Made by a program: the position numbers and the translations under genes
The notes under the pieces: model-generated
The model's database searches: none
Told to the model about the DNA's origin: nothing
What the model saw: the letters and a program-made list of their open reading frames with translations, nothing else
From: Flavobacteriaceae bacterium
GTDB lineage: Bacteria; Bacteroidota; Bacteroidia; Flavobacteriales; Flavobacteriaceae
Assembly: GCA_030694835.1 (NCBI GenBank)
Contig: JAUYUF010000070.1
Span: forward strand, 1-21,535
Direction of reading: 5' to 3'
Length of the DNA: 21,535 nucleotides
Part shown: positions 13,013 to 20,324 of the stretch, piece by piece
How positions within the stretch are numbered: the first letter of the stretch is position 1
How the letters are laid out: each line of letters begins with the position of its first letter

Positions 13013-15790
13013 TTAAAAAGTGTAACCCAAACTAAATGAGAAACCTATCCCCTTTTTAAAAGCTCTAAGAATCAAAGAATCTTCGGTAATATTTAAAACA
13101 CTTTTATTTCCAAGTTCTTTTTTATAAGTCGGATTTAAGATGTTATCAACACCCAGTTTTAGTTCTACCTTTTTTGAAATGGTATTGATCCAAACAACAT
13201 CTAATTTGTTATATGACTTTTCATAAATATGATCAATTCCCGATGATCCCACCGCAAAAATTCTATCTCCATAAACATTATATACCAGCGTCATTGAATT
13301 TTTCCAAGAATTATTTAGGAAGAAATCATATTTTAAATCGGCATTTATCAACCAGTTAGAAGCACCTTGAAGATTTCTGTTGGTGCTGTTTTCTAATTCG
13401 TTTCCTTGTTGAGTCAAATCAATTTTTACATCAGTACTCATGATTGAGGTATTAAATCCAATAGAAAAATTTTCTAGAGATTCGTTTATTCTGCTCAGTT
13501 GTAGTAATAACTCAATTTCAGCGCCATAAATTACTGCCTGTTCAGAATTTTTAAAAGTGGTTATTTGTCCGCCACTATTTGCGGTAGTTTTGAAAACTCT
13601 TTCAATTGGATTGTTGATTAATTTTCCGAACAATCCAACCGCAATTAATTCATTATTACTGGGAAAAAGTTCGTATTTGAAATCGGCATTGTAGTTATCG
13701 CTATTAGATAAATTTGGATTTCCACTTTCAGAAGTTGCATCAGCATTGATATAATTGATGGGTAACAATTCCATCGCAACAGGTCTGGTGATTGTTTTTG
13801 CTAATGAAAGTCGAAGATTGTTTTTATTGCTTAAAATATATTTGGTGTTGATTGCCGGTAGAATATCCACTTGATCCTCCGTTTTTTTACGAAAAGCACT
13901 TCCAAACGGATCTCCTTGCTCTCTATATTTTAGTTCGCGCGATGATATTTCGGCTCTTAGACCAGTATTTAATTCCCATTTTTCTCCAAAATTCAAAAAT
14001 AAATTCAAATATCCGGCATTTACAAAATGATGTAATTTTACTTTATAATCACCGTTCGATTCTTCTTGAACATAAATAATTCCGTTATTGATATCGTCAT
14101 TGATATATTCACTAACAGTATTGAGCGTTTTGGTATCGTTTTTTTCAATGTTTTTCTTAGTTGAAAAGAAACGATAACTCGATTGCATATCGTTTAAAAA
14201 ACTATTGTACCCAACAGCTAATTTATTTGGCTTTTCTTTTTCGCCAAATTTTAAATTGTATTCAAATAAAGAAGATGCATAAAAATTACCTTTTATGTCT
14301 AAATATTGACGATTTAAATTATTTCCGCCATAAGACATATTAATCTGTGTATCATTTACTTTGATGGCTGTAATAAATTTCCTGTCGGGTTGTTGGAAAG
14401 AAGTTTTTACAAATGATCCACTGATTTTAATACTGTGTTTCCCATCAGATGAAAGTTTATATTCACCTAATAATTGGTTGTTCCAATAATTAGATTGTTC
14501 AAATTGATTTAATCGGATAAGATTGTTCGTTTGATTGGCTAAACTGTTGGTATAACCCAATTGATCTTGAATGTTGCTTTCAGTTGCTTTTAAAAGAAAT
14601 GAGTTTAAATTAATTGCAAGTCGGCTGGTTTTGTAGGTCAATCCTAACAAGCCGGAAAAGGAAGTTTGATAAAGGTATTGGGTATTGTATAAATTATTGT
14701 CATAATTACCCTGCCCAAGGTTAAAAGTTCTATCAACGCCTTCTCTTATAGAATACTTATTGTCAAAATTAAAAGATAAGAGGTAACTTACATTTTGATT
14801 ATTTTTAAGGATGAATTTTTCGGCATGTAAAAATCCGATACTTGAATTTAACGGACTTACAGTTTCATTGACATCCCACGATTTTTTTCCATATATATTT
14901 TCATATTCTGATGGAGAAAGTTTTTTTCCGGAAGGAACCGTTCCGAAAATACCGGAAAGTTCTCTTTTATTTCCAATGAGCCCAAGAAATCCTGAATTAG
15001 AATTGGCATCATCAGAAAGTAGAAATTTCTTAAAATTATTGTTGGTAGTAAAACCAACTCCCAAAGTAAGTTTAGTAATATTTTTTGCTTGAGGTGTTTC
15101 TATATTGATGGTTGCTCCGGCAAAATCACCAGAAATATTAGGATTGAATGTTTTGTATATATTCAAAACCCCCACAATATCCGATGGAAATAAATCAAGC
15201 GGAATTAATTTTTTAAAAGGGCTATTAGAAGGCGTTTGTAAATCATTAATTAACAAATTGTTGTAACGATCTTCTAGTCCGCGGATAAACAAACCTCTTC
15301 CGTCAACTTTTGTAATTCCTGTAACTTTTGTTAAGCCCTCGGCAACATCACTAATGCCTTTTCGAGCCAATTCTTGTGATCCAATACTTTGTTTAATTTC
15401 AACGGCTTTTTGTTGTTCGTGTAATAAAACTTTCTCTGTTTCTCTAGAAAAAGAATACTCAACCTGAGCACTTTTTAATTGAATACTATTGGATTGTAAA
15501 GCATAATCAATACTAATTTTTTCAGATCCTTTAGTAGAAAATGGTATTTCTTTGGTTTCATATCCCAAGTAAGAAATCATCAAAGTATAGTTTCCAGGAG
15601 TTACAGCAATTGCATAAAATCCTTTTTCATTGGTCGATGAACCAATAGAAGTTCCTTTAATGACCACGCTCACAAATGATAAAGGTTCATTATTAAACTC
15701 TTTGTCTAAAATAGTTCCTGTAACCGTCGCTTTTTGTGCCAATACGATTGTAGAAAATAATAAAAAGAAGATTGTAGATTTGAGATTCAT
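13013..15790 (-). CDS. TonB-dependent outer-membrane receptor (carboxypeptidase-regulatory-like domain), linked to response regulator
   Basis: A 925-residue outer-membrane transporter. The signal peptide (MNLKSTIFFLLFSTIV, cleavage near LAQ|K) precedes a carboxypeptidase-regulatory-like domain at about 22-105 (ATVTGTILDKEFNNEPLSF, SYLGYETKEIPF). The plug has GLFIRGLEDRYNNLLINDLQ and DFAGATINIETP. The barrel contains TITRPVAMELLPINY and NPNLSNSDNYNADFKYELFP and ends in FSFSLGYTF with a terminal Phe. There is no SusD partner; the beta-helix lipoprotein downstream is the likely cognate surface protein. It is divergent from a PhoB-like regulator across 196 bp that contain a tandem TTAAGT operator. 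The substrate is unknown; phosphate-containing compounds are one possibility, inferred only from the regulator type. Confidence 0.9.
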   Translation of the reverse strand: MNLKSTIFFLLFSTIVLAQKATVTGTILDKEFNNEPLSFVSVVIKGTSIGSSTNEKGFYAIAVTPGNYTLMISYLGYETKEIPFSTKGSEKISIDYALQSNSIQLKSAQVEYSFSRETEKVLLHEQQKAVEIKQSIGSQELARKGISDVAEGLTKVTGITKVDGRGLFIRGLEDRYNNLLINDLQTPSNSPFKKLIPLDLFPSDIVGVLNIYKTFNPNISGDFAGATINIETPQAKNITKLTLGVGFTTNNNFKKFLLSDDANSNSGFLGLIGNKRELSGIFGTVPSGKKLSPSEYENIYGKKSWDVNETVSPLNSSIGFLHAEKFILKNNQNVSYLLSFNFDNKYSIREGVDRTFNLGQGNYDNNLYNTQYLYQTSFSGLLGLTYKTSRLAINLNSFLLKATESNIQDQLGYTNSLANQTNNLIRLNQFEQSNYWNNQLLGEYKLSSDGKHSIKISGSFVKTSFQQPDRKFITAIKVNDTQINMSYGGNNLNRQYLDIKGNFYASSLFEYNLKFGEKEKPNKLAVGYNSFLNDMQSSYRFFSTKKNIEKNDTKTLNTVSEYINDDINNGIIYVQEESNGDYKVKLHHFVNAGYLNLFLNFGEKWELNTGLRAEISSRELKYREQGDPFGSAFRKKTEDQVDILPAINTKYILSNKNNLRLSLAKTITRPVAMELLPINYINADATSESGNPNLSNSDNYNADFKYELFPSNNELIAVGLFGKLINNPIERVFKTTANSGGQITTFKNSEQAVIYGAEIELLLQLSRINESLENFSIGFNTSIMSTDVKIDLTQQGNELENSTNRNLQGASNWLINADLKYDFFLNNSWKNSMTLVYNVYGDRIFAVGSSGIDHIYEKSYNKLDVVWINTISKKVELKLGVDNILNPTYKKELGNKSVLNITEDSLILRAFKKGIGFSFSLGYTF

Positions 15791-15810
15791 GTTTCTTTAT
15801 AATTTTTTTA

Positions 15811-15838
15811 CAAAGTAACTGCTATCAGATTACCTCAA
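15811..15838 (-). promoter_or_regulatory. Candidate promoter for the second TonB receptor
   Basis: On the minus strand a TTG (15838-15836) is followed after 17 bp by TTACTTTG (15818-15811), one mismatch from TAnnTTTG. Transcription would start near 15804, leaving a leader of about 14 nt. Confidence 0.45.
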
Positions 15839-15890
15839 TATTAACCGCTTGTTATTAATTTGTTGCTTATATATTATTAAATTGTTAATA

Positions 15891-15912
15891 CATTAAGTTT
15901 GTGTTAAGTCCT
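15891..15912. promoter_or_regulatory. Tandem TTAAGT operator shared by the response regulator and the TonB receptor
   Basis: TTAAGT at 15893-15898 and 15904-15909, separated by 5 bp (11-bp period), is identical in arrangement to the site at 12950-12971. A further TGTTAAT lies 8 bp upstream of the first unit. The site covers roughly -40 to -56 relative to the start predicted from the regulator's -7 element. That is the position from which a PhoB-type activator contacts polymerase, which suggests autoregulation. For the receptor it lies 103 bp upstream of the start codon. Confidence 0.6.
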
Positions 15913-15934
15913 AAAATTCATCTGATATTATTGT

Positions 15935-15942
15935 TAACTTTG
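15935..15942 (+). promoter_or_regulatory. Candidate -7 element of the response regulator gene
   Basis: TAACTTTG matches TAnnTTTG and lies 45 bp before the ATG. No TTG is found 17-23 bp upstream; that zone lies directly beside the tandem TTAAGT operator, as expected for an activator-dependent promoter. Confidence 0.5.
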
Positions 15943-15986
15943 AAACATCTTTCTTTTATAAAGCTTTAAGAATTAAAAAATTAGAT

Positions 15987-16670
15987 ATGGAAAATAAGAA
16001 TATTAAAATTTTATTGGTTGATGATGAAAAAGATATTTTAGAAATTATTGGATATAATTTATCAAAAGAAGGGTATCAAATTATAACAGCATCAAACGGT
16101 AAAGAAGCCATAGAGCAAGCTCAAAAAAACAACCCCCATCTTATTATTATGGATATCATGATGCCTGAAATGGATGGAATAGAAGCTTGTGAAAATATTA
16201 GAAAATTACCGGAGATGGGAAATACTATTATTGCTTTTTTAACTGCAAGAAATGAAGATTATTCGCAAGTAGCCGGTTTTAATGCTGGAGCAGATGATTA
16301 TATAGCTAAACCTATAAAACCAAAACTTTTAATTAGTAAGGTCAATGCGCTATTGAGAAGATTAAATTACAGTAATAAGAACATTAATATTCTCCACGTC
16401 GGAAATATTGAAATTAATAGAGAAATCTATAAAATTATTAAAGAAGGAGTCGAAATTATTTTACCTAAAAAAGAATTTGAATTATTCTATTTGTTAGCCA
16501 CCAAACCAGGAAAAGTATTTACCAGAGAAGAAATTTTAGATAAAATATGGGGTAAAGAAATAGTAATTGGAAAAAGAACCATCGATGTTCATATCAGAAA
16601 ATTGAGAGAAAAAATAGGAGATGATTACCTAAAAACCATCAAAGGTGTTGGGTATAAAGTTGAATTTTAA
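15987..16670 (+). CDS. PhoB/OmpR-family response regulator
   Basis: A 227-residue two-component transcription factor. The receiver domain (about 5-122) has the acidic pocket D12-D13, the phospho-acceptor D56 in IIMDIMMPEMDG, T86 in FLTARNE and K108 in IAKPI, all intact. A winged-helix DNA-binding domain follows (about 131-227), with LPKKEFELFYLLATKPGKVF, the recognition helix IGKRTIDVHIRKLREKIG and the closing IKGVGYKVEF. It is cytoplasmic and probably acts as a phosphorylation-controlled activator. It is divergent from a TonB receptor, with a tandem 11-bp operator between them. No histidine kinase gene follows; the next gene is the convergent DUF3078 gene. PhoB/PhoP function is plausible, but the signal cannot be read from sequence. 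Confidence 0.93.
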   Translation: MENKNIKILLVDDEKDILEIIGYNLSKEGYQIITASNGKEAIEQAQKNNPHLIIMDIMMPEMDGIEACENIRKLPEMGNTIIAFLTARNEDYSQVAGFNAGADDYIAKPIKPKLLISKVNALLRRLNYSNKNINILHVGNIEINREIYKIIKEGVEIILPKKEFELFYLLATKPGKVFTREEILDKIWGKEIVIGKRTIDVHIRKLREKIGDDYLKTIKGVGYKVEF

Positions 16671-16689
16671 TCATCACACTTTTCATATT

Positions 16690-16697
16690 TAAGTTTG
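16690..16697 (+). promoter_or_regulatory. Isolated -7-like element with no gene downstream
   Basis: TAAGTTTG (followed by C) matches TAnnTTTG 20 bp after the response regulator stop, pointing into the 3' end of the convergent DUF3078 gene. There is no -33 TTG at an acceptable distance. It could be chance, a relic, or the start of an antisense or small RNA. Confidence 0.2.
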
Positions 16698-16761
16698 CAA
16701 TTTTGAGTAAAGCATTGTTGTTTTAATCAGTCAAAAATGAAAATAAACTTTTTAACACTTG

Positions 16762-16792
16762 TAGTGAGCTTGTCATAGTGAGCTTGTCGAAC
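16762..16792. repeat. 14-bp tandem repeat containing the motif GTGAGCTTGTC
   Basis: TAGTGAGCTTGTCA (16762-16775) is followed directly by TAGTGAGCTTGTCG (16776-16789) and AAC. The two copies match at 13 of 14 positions. On the other strand the motif reads GTTCGACAAGCTCACTA, which resembles a dispersed intergenic repeat widespread in bacterial genomes. It fills the gap between the convergent response regulator and DUF3078 genes, where no hairpin terminator is evident. Confidence 0.65.
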
Positions 16793-16807
16793 TAATCAAC
16801 AAATATC

Positions 16808-17674
16808 TTAAAACAAAAAATTTACCCCAACACCTAACACTTCCTTAAACTGTGACTTTTTAGAAGTATTGTCATCAATAATGGTGTGAAACTGAATATT
16901 GGTTGATAAATATTTATTGACTTGCAAAACAATATTTAACTGATGGTTGACATCCACATTTTGAAAATCTTCTAAATAATTGGCGTACAAATTCAAAATA
17001 TTTTCCATTGATACATTTACCATAATGTCTTTTTTATGATATAGGGAAGCATTGAAACCTAATTCATATCGACTATGATCTCCAGGAGAAACGCCATAAG
17101 CTCCTATGCTAGAAAGATAATCATCAGCAACAATAATTATTTTTGAAGTAAGTGGAGAAATATTGATTTTAAATTGATCATCTTTTTTATACATAAATCC
17201 AGGCCCAAACGATAAATAAGCAGGAGCTAAAAATTTTGAAACAGGTATTTCGCCATTTGGATCTGTTTTGTAGTCGTAACCATTGGTAAATTGCGTCTGG
17301 AAATTTAAAAAGGCAGAATAAAACCAATATTTTGCTGCTTTTTTCCCCACAATAGAATTAAATTCTATGCGATCATCCATTTTACGAGTTCCACTACTTT
17401 TTGTTTTGGTCATTCCGTAGGCTGTAATTATTTTATTATCCCACCGCCAATCACCTTTTCTGTAATTAAAATCATAATTAATAAAAGCATTTGCAGACAA
17501 GCTATTTTCACCTCCTGCAATCCAATTAGAGAAAGTTGATTGGTTAAAAGTTATGGCTACTTTTCCTCCTTTTTTCCAAACATCCACAGGTTCTTTAGAA
17601 TCAATTTCAGTTTGAGCAAATATTGAGAAAGAAAAACTTATTATAACAGTAAATAATAAAATAGACTTTTTCAT
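16808..17674 (-). CDS. DUF3078 family exported protein
   Basis: A 288-residue protein with a clear signal peptide (MKKSILLFTVIISFSFS, cleavage near FAQ|T). The mature part is rich in aromatic beta strands typical of an outer-membrane or periplasmic beta barrel: FNQSTFSNWIAGGENSLS, NYDFNYRKGDWRWDNKI, YAYGMTK-like strands, GFMYKKDDQFKINISPLT, and a last strand ending GVGVNFLF with a terminal Phe. These fit DUF3078 as I know it in Bacteroidota. Biochemical function is unknown. It is 51 nt downstream of the DUF2480 gene and probably belongs to the same transcript as the SUF-associated genes, although its cell-envelope character does not suggest an iron-sulfur role. Confidence 0.82.
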   Translation of the reverse strand: MKKSILLFTVIISFSFSIFAQTEIDSKEPVDVWKKGGKVAITFNQSTFSNWIAGGENSLSANAFINYDFNYRKGDWRWDNKIITAYGMTKTKSSGTRKMDDRIEFNSIVGKKAAKYWFYSAFLNFQTQFTNGYDYKTDPNGEIPVSKFLAPAYLSFGPGFMYKKDDQFKINISPLTSKIIIVADDYLSSIGAYGVSPGDHSRYELGFNASLYHKKDIMVNVSMENILNLYANYLEDFQNVDVNHQLNIVLQVNKYLSTNIQFHTIIDDNTSKKSQFKEVLGVGVNFLF

Positions 17675-17725
17675 AAAATAATTATTTAGTAATAAAAAAG
17701 ATAGAAATGTTAAGATACAAAAAAA

Positions 17726-18235
17726 TTACTTTTTTTGTTTATAAAGAGGAACATTTGAGCAAGCTTCGCCAAACATTAGAGATTTTACCAAAGGTTTTAA
17801 TTTTTGAATCAAGAGTGAATAAGCATTGTTTGAAATTGGAATATCTGAACATCCTTTAATGATAATTTGTTGGTCTTTATAAATAGAAAAATCAGTTTTT
17901 TCAAGAGACTCAAGTAAGAGATTGTCTTCTAAATCTTGAAGTGTTCCTATTATAATTTTTTGTGCAATACCGGTAAGTTGTGAAGTTAGTAAAAGATAGG
18001 CCCAACTTGGGACAATTGCATCTTCTGCAGGTTGAATTACCACAAACTTATTTTGATATTGTTCCCAATCATGTGTAGCGATTTTATCTCTAAAATCAAG
18101 TTCTTTTAAAATGATTTCTTCAAAAAGCCAATCTGATAAGTTGATAATTTTACGTTGACCTTTTGGAATAAAATCAACTAAATCAATATTGATTAGTTTA
18201 CTGTTAGCAACTTTATTTACAATTTCATCAGCCAT
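17726..18235 (-). CDS. DUF2480 family protein
   Basis: A 169-residue cytoplasmic protein without a signal peptide, recognised as DUF2480 by its N terminus (NKVANSKLINIDLVDF), DLSDW-like NLSDWLFEE, LKELDFRD, QPAEDAIVPSWAYLLL and the C-terminal FGEACSNVPLYKQ. The conserved Cys in GEACS and the Cys in IKGCSD are notable given its neighbours in iron-sulfur assembly, but no catalytic role is established. Its ATG overlaps the stop of the SufT-like gene by one base (TAATG), which indicates translational coupling and a shared task. Function unknown. Confidence 0.83.
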   Translation of the reverse strand: MADEIVNKVANSKLINIDLVDFIPKGQRKIINLSDWLFEEIILKELDFRDKIATHDWEQYQNKFVVIQPAEDAIVPSWAYLLLTSQLTGIAQKIIIGTLQDLEDNLLLESLEKTDFSIYKDQQIIIKGCSDIPISNNAYSLLIQKLKPLVKSLMFGEACSNVPLYKQKK

Positions 18236-18555
18236 TACAGAAAGCCAAGTTCCAGTTTTGCTTCATCGCTCATCATGCTATGATTCCACGCAGGATCAAA
18301 AGTAATTTCAACTTCGCAAGAATCAACTTCATCTAAAGATTTTACTTTTTCTTCCACATCTCTCGGTAATGTCTCAGCTACTGGGCAATTAGGTGTAGTT
18401 AAGGTCATGATAATTTTTGCGCCTTTTTGGTCATTCACAAATACATCATAAATTAACCCTAATTCATAGATGTCTACAGGAATTTCTGGGTCAAATATAG
18501 TTTTGATAATTTCTATAATTTTTGTTCCTAGGGCTCTTTTTTCTGCTTCCGTCAT
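18235..18555 (-). CDS. SufT/MIP18-like iron-sulfur cluster assembly factor (DUF59)
   Basis: A 106-residue cytoplasmic protein of the DUF59/MIP18 family, which helps mature or transfer Fe-S clusters. Signatures are FDPEIPVDIYELGLIYDV (21-38, with the DPE motif at 22-24), TLTTPNCPVAETLP (51-64, with the conserved Cys57) and ITFDPAWNHSMMSDEAKLELG near the C terminus. It is the short single-domain form, complete in length. It is coupled by a 1-bp stop/start overlap to DUF2480. sufE lies 226 bp upstream on the same strand, in the order expected of a Bacteroidota suf cluster. Confidence 0.92.
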   Translation of the reverse strand: MTEAEKRALGTKIIEIIKTIFDPEIPVDIYELGLIYDVFVNDQKGAKIIMTLTTPNCPVAETLPRDVEEKVKSLDEVDSCEVEITFDPAWNHSMMSDEAKLELGFL

Positions 18556-18735
18556 TGGTATTGAAATAATTTATATTCATTCTAAATAAGAGCAAATATA
18601 CAAATTTATTATGTTATGAAATCCCCATGTTTATATAAATACAGTCATTGATATAGAAATTTTATTCAAACTGGCGAAACGTTAGTTCGTGAATACCATA
18701 AAAAAATAAATAACGAATGAACAATTCCACAACCT

Positions 18736-18753
18736 ATCCCGATTTTTCGGGAT
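18736..18753. repeat. Short perfect palindrome ATCCCGA-N4-TCGGGAT
   Basis: A 7-bp inverted repeat with a TTTT loop lies in the 226-bp gap between sufE and the SufT-like gene. It lacks a T run in either useful position, so it is a poor terminator. It resembles CCCGA/TCGGG palindromes scattered through flavobacterial intergenic DNA. In the flanks, a TTCGT...ACGAA inverted motif (about 18683-18717) is also visible but irregular. It may act as an RNA-stabilising hairpin between the two genes. Confidence 0.5.
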
Positions 18754-18781
18754 GACAGATAAAAAACAATAAATTATCACC

Positions 18782-19204
18782 TTATGATAGTTTTGTTTGG
18801 TACGCTAATGCAAATAATTTAATTTGTTTAATCATAGAGACTAAACCATTGGCTCTGGTTGGTGATAAATGTTCTTTTAATCCAATTGCATCAATAAAAA
18901 AAGGTTCTGCTTCTAAAATGATAGCTGGTGATTGGTTAGAAAAAACGCGAAGTAACAATGCTATTATACCTTTTGTTAAAATAGCATCGCTATCGGCTGT
19001 ATATTTCACAATTCCATTATTTAATTCGGCATGTAACCAAACTTTTGATTGACATCCTCTAATTAAATTTTCATCTTTTTTGTAGAATTCTTCAATCATA
19101 GGAAGTGATTTTCCAATCTCAATTAAGTATTCATAGCGTTGTATCCAATCATCAAACATAGAAAATTCATCTATAATTTCTTCTTGTATCTCTTTAATAG
19201 TCAT
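18782..19204 (-). CDS. sufE: Cysteine desulfuration protein SufE
   Basis: A 140-residue cytoplasmic sulfur-acceptor protein that takes persulfide sulfur from the cysteine desulfurase SufS and passes it to the SufBCD scaffold. The active-site Cys51 lies in LIRGCQSKVWL, at the same position as in E. coli SufE. IQEEIIDEFSMFDDWIQRYEYLIEIG is the standard N-terminal helix, and GLKEHLSPTRANGLVSMI the conserved C-terminal helix. Length is normal. It heads the visible minus-strand group sufE, SufT-like, DUF2480, DUF3078. The core sufBCDS genes are not in the window. Confidence 0.95.
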   Translation of the reverse strand: MTIKEIQEEIIDEFSMFDDWIQRYEYLIEIGKSLPMIEEFYKKDENLIRGCQSKVWLHAELNNGIVKYTADSDAILTKGIIALLLRVFSNQSPAIILEAEPFFIDAIGLKEHLSPTRANGLVSMIKQIKLFALAYQTKLS

Positions 19205-19311
19205 GGCTAAAATATTTTTGTAAAGGTAAAATATTGATTTACTAAGTGATGATAAAATTTTAAAAAATGTTACTTTTTTACGTCATTCAAGCATACTCAA
19301 AAAGTTAGCTG

Positions 19312-19319
19312 TATATTTG
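19312..19319 (+). promoter_or_regulatory. Candidate -7 element for the PfkB-family kinase gene
   Basis: TATATTTG (followed by C) matches TAnnTTTG, 23 bp upstream of the ATG, implying a leader of about 17 nt. No TTG is evident at -33. Confidence 0.42.
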
Positions 19320-19342
19320 CAGAAATATTTTTTAAAATTGAT

Positions 19343-20266
19343 ATGAGTAAATTATTGATAGTTGGAACGGTAGCTTTTGATGCAATTGAAACACCTTTTG
19401 GTAAAACAGATAAAATTTTAGGTGGAGCAGCAACTTATATTGCTCTTTCAGCTTCACAATTTGAGGTTGATATTGCAATTGTATCTGTTGTTGGCGGAGA
19501 TTTTCCTAAATCTTATTTAAAGATGTTGGAAGATAGAAATATCAATATTTCTGGTATAGAAATTATCGAGAAGGGAAAGACATTTTTTTGGAGTGGCAAA
19601 TACCATAATGATTTAAATACGCGAGATACTTTAAGAACTGATTTAAATGTTTTAGCAGATTTTAAACCAAAAGTTCCGGCAGATTATCAGCAACCAGATT
19701 TTTTAATGTTGGGTAATTTACATCCTGCAGTTCAAATGGCGGTGATCAAACAAATTCCTCTTAGACCTAAGTTAGTAGTATTAGATACCATGAATTTTTG
19801 GATGGATAATACTTGGGATGAACTGATGGAAGTAATCAAAAAAGTAGATGTTATAACTATAAATGATGAAGAAGCTCGTCAACTTTCTGGAGAATACTCT
19901 TTAGTTAAAGCTGCTCAAAAAATACAAGAATTAGGTCCAAAATATGTAGTAATAAAAAAAGGAGAACACGGAGCGTTGTTATTTAATGAAGATCGTGTTT
20001 TCTTTGCACCTGCCTTACCTCTAGAAGTTGTTTTCGACCCAACAGGCGCTGGAGATACTTTTGCTGGAGCTTTTATTGGATATTTAGCCAAAACAAAAGA
20101 CATATCATTTGAGAATATGAAAACAGCTGTAATGTTAGGTTCTAACTTAGCTTCTTTTTGTGTAGAGAAATTCGGGACTGAACGTATGCAAGAACTTACT
20201 TATGATGAAATTACACAACGTATGTTTTTATTTAAGCAATTAACACACTTTGATATTGATTTATAA
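19343..20266 (+). CDS. PfkB/ribokinase-family carbohydrate kinase
   Basis: A 307-residue cytoplasmic kinase of the ribokinase superfamily, which phosphorylates a sugar or nucleoside with ATP. The N-terminal signature is MSKLLIVGTVAFDAIETPFG with GGAATYIAL (27-35), the sugar-binding glycines. NDEEARQLSG (174-183) supplies the N-x-x-E metal motif, IKKGEHGALLF (204-214) precedes the nucleotide site, and DPTGAGDTFAGAF (232-244) holds the anion hole and catalytic base D238. All key residues are present. The substrate cannot be named; adenosine-kinase-like or ribokinase-like activity would fit the purine gene next door, but a hairpin terminator separates them. Confidence 0.9.
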   Translation: MSKLLIVGTVAFDAIETPFGKTDKILGGAATYIALSASQFEVDIAIVSVVGGDFPKSYLKMLEDRNINISGIEIIEKGKTFFWSGKYHNDLNTRDTLRTDLNVLADFKPKVPADYQQPDFLMLGNLHPAVQMAVIKQIPLRPKLVVLDTMNFWMDNTWDELMEVIKKVDVITINDEEARQLSGEYSLVKAAQKIQELGPKYVVIKKGEHGALLFNEDRVFFAPALPLEVVFDPTGAGDTFAGAFIGYLAKTKDISFENMKTAVMLGSNLASFCVEKFGTERMQELTYDEITQRMFLFKQLTHFDIDL

Positions 20267-20269
20267 AAT

Positions 20270-20297
20270 AAAATTCCGCCAAAAAGCGGAATTTTTT
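20270..20297 (+). terminator. Intrinsic terminator between the PfkB kinase and the PurF-like gene
   Basis: A perfect 10-bp stem (AAAATTCCGC 20270-20279 / GCGGAATTTT 20286-20295) with a 6-nt loop is followed by T residues to 20297. It ends 27 nt before the next start codon, so little room remains for a separate promoter for the downstream gene. Confidence 0.88.
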
Positions 20298-20324
20298 GAT
20301 TAATTTAAAACCAAAATATAACCC

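Noticed and set aside
14811..15092. Plus-strand reading frame of 93 codons opposite the TonB receptor
   Set aside because: It lies entirely inside a well-supported minus-strand receptor gene, has no recognisable domain and no promoter. The same applies to the other short antisense frames inside recJ, hflX, the lipoprotein, rsmI and the PurF-like gene.
17708..17715. Single ATGTTAAGA half-site upstream of DUF3078
   Set aside because: Only one unit is present and no second copy lies 11 bp away on either side, so it is not called an operator.
18736..18753. Palindrome considered as a terminator after sufE
   Set aside because: On the minus strand the hairpin is followed by AGGTTGTGG rather than a T run, and it lies between genes of the same probable operon.
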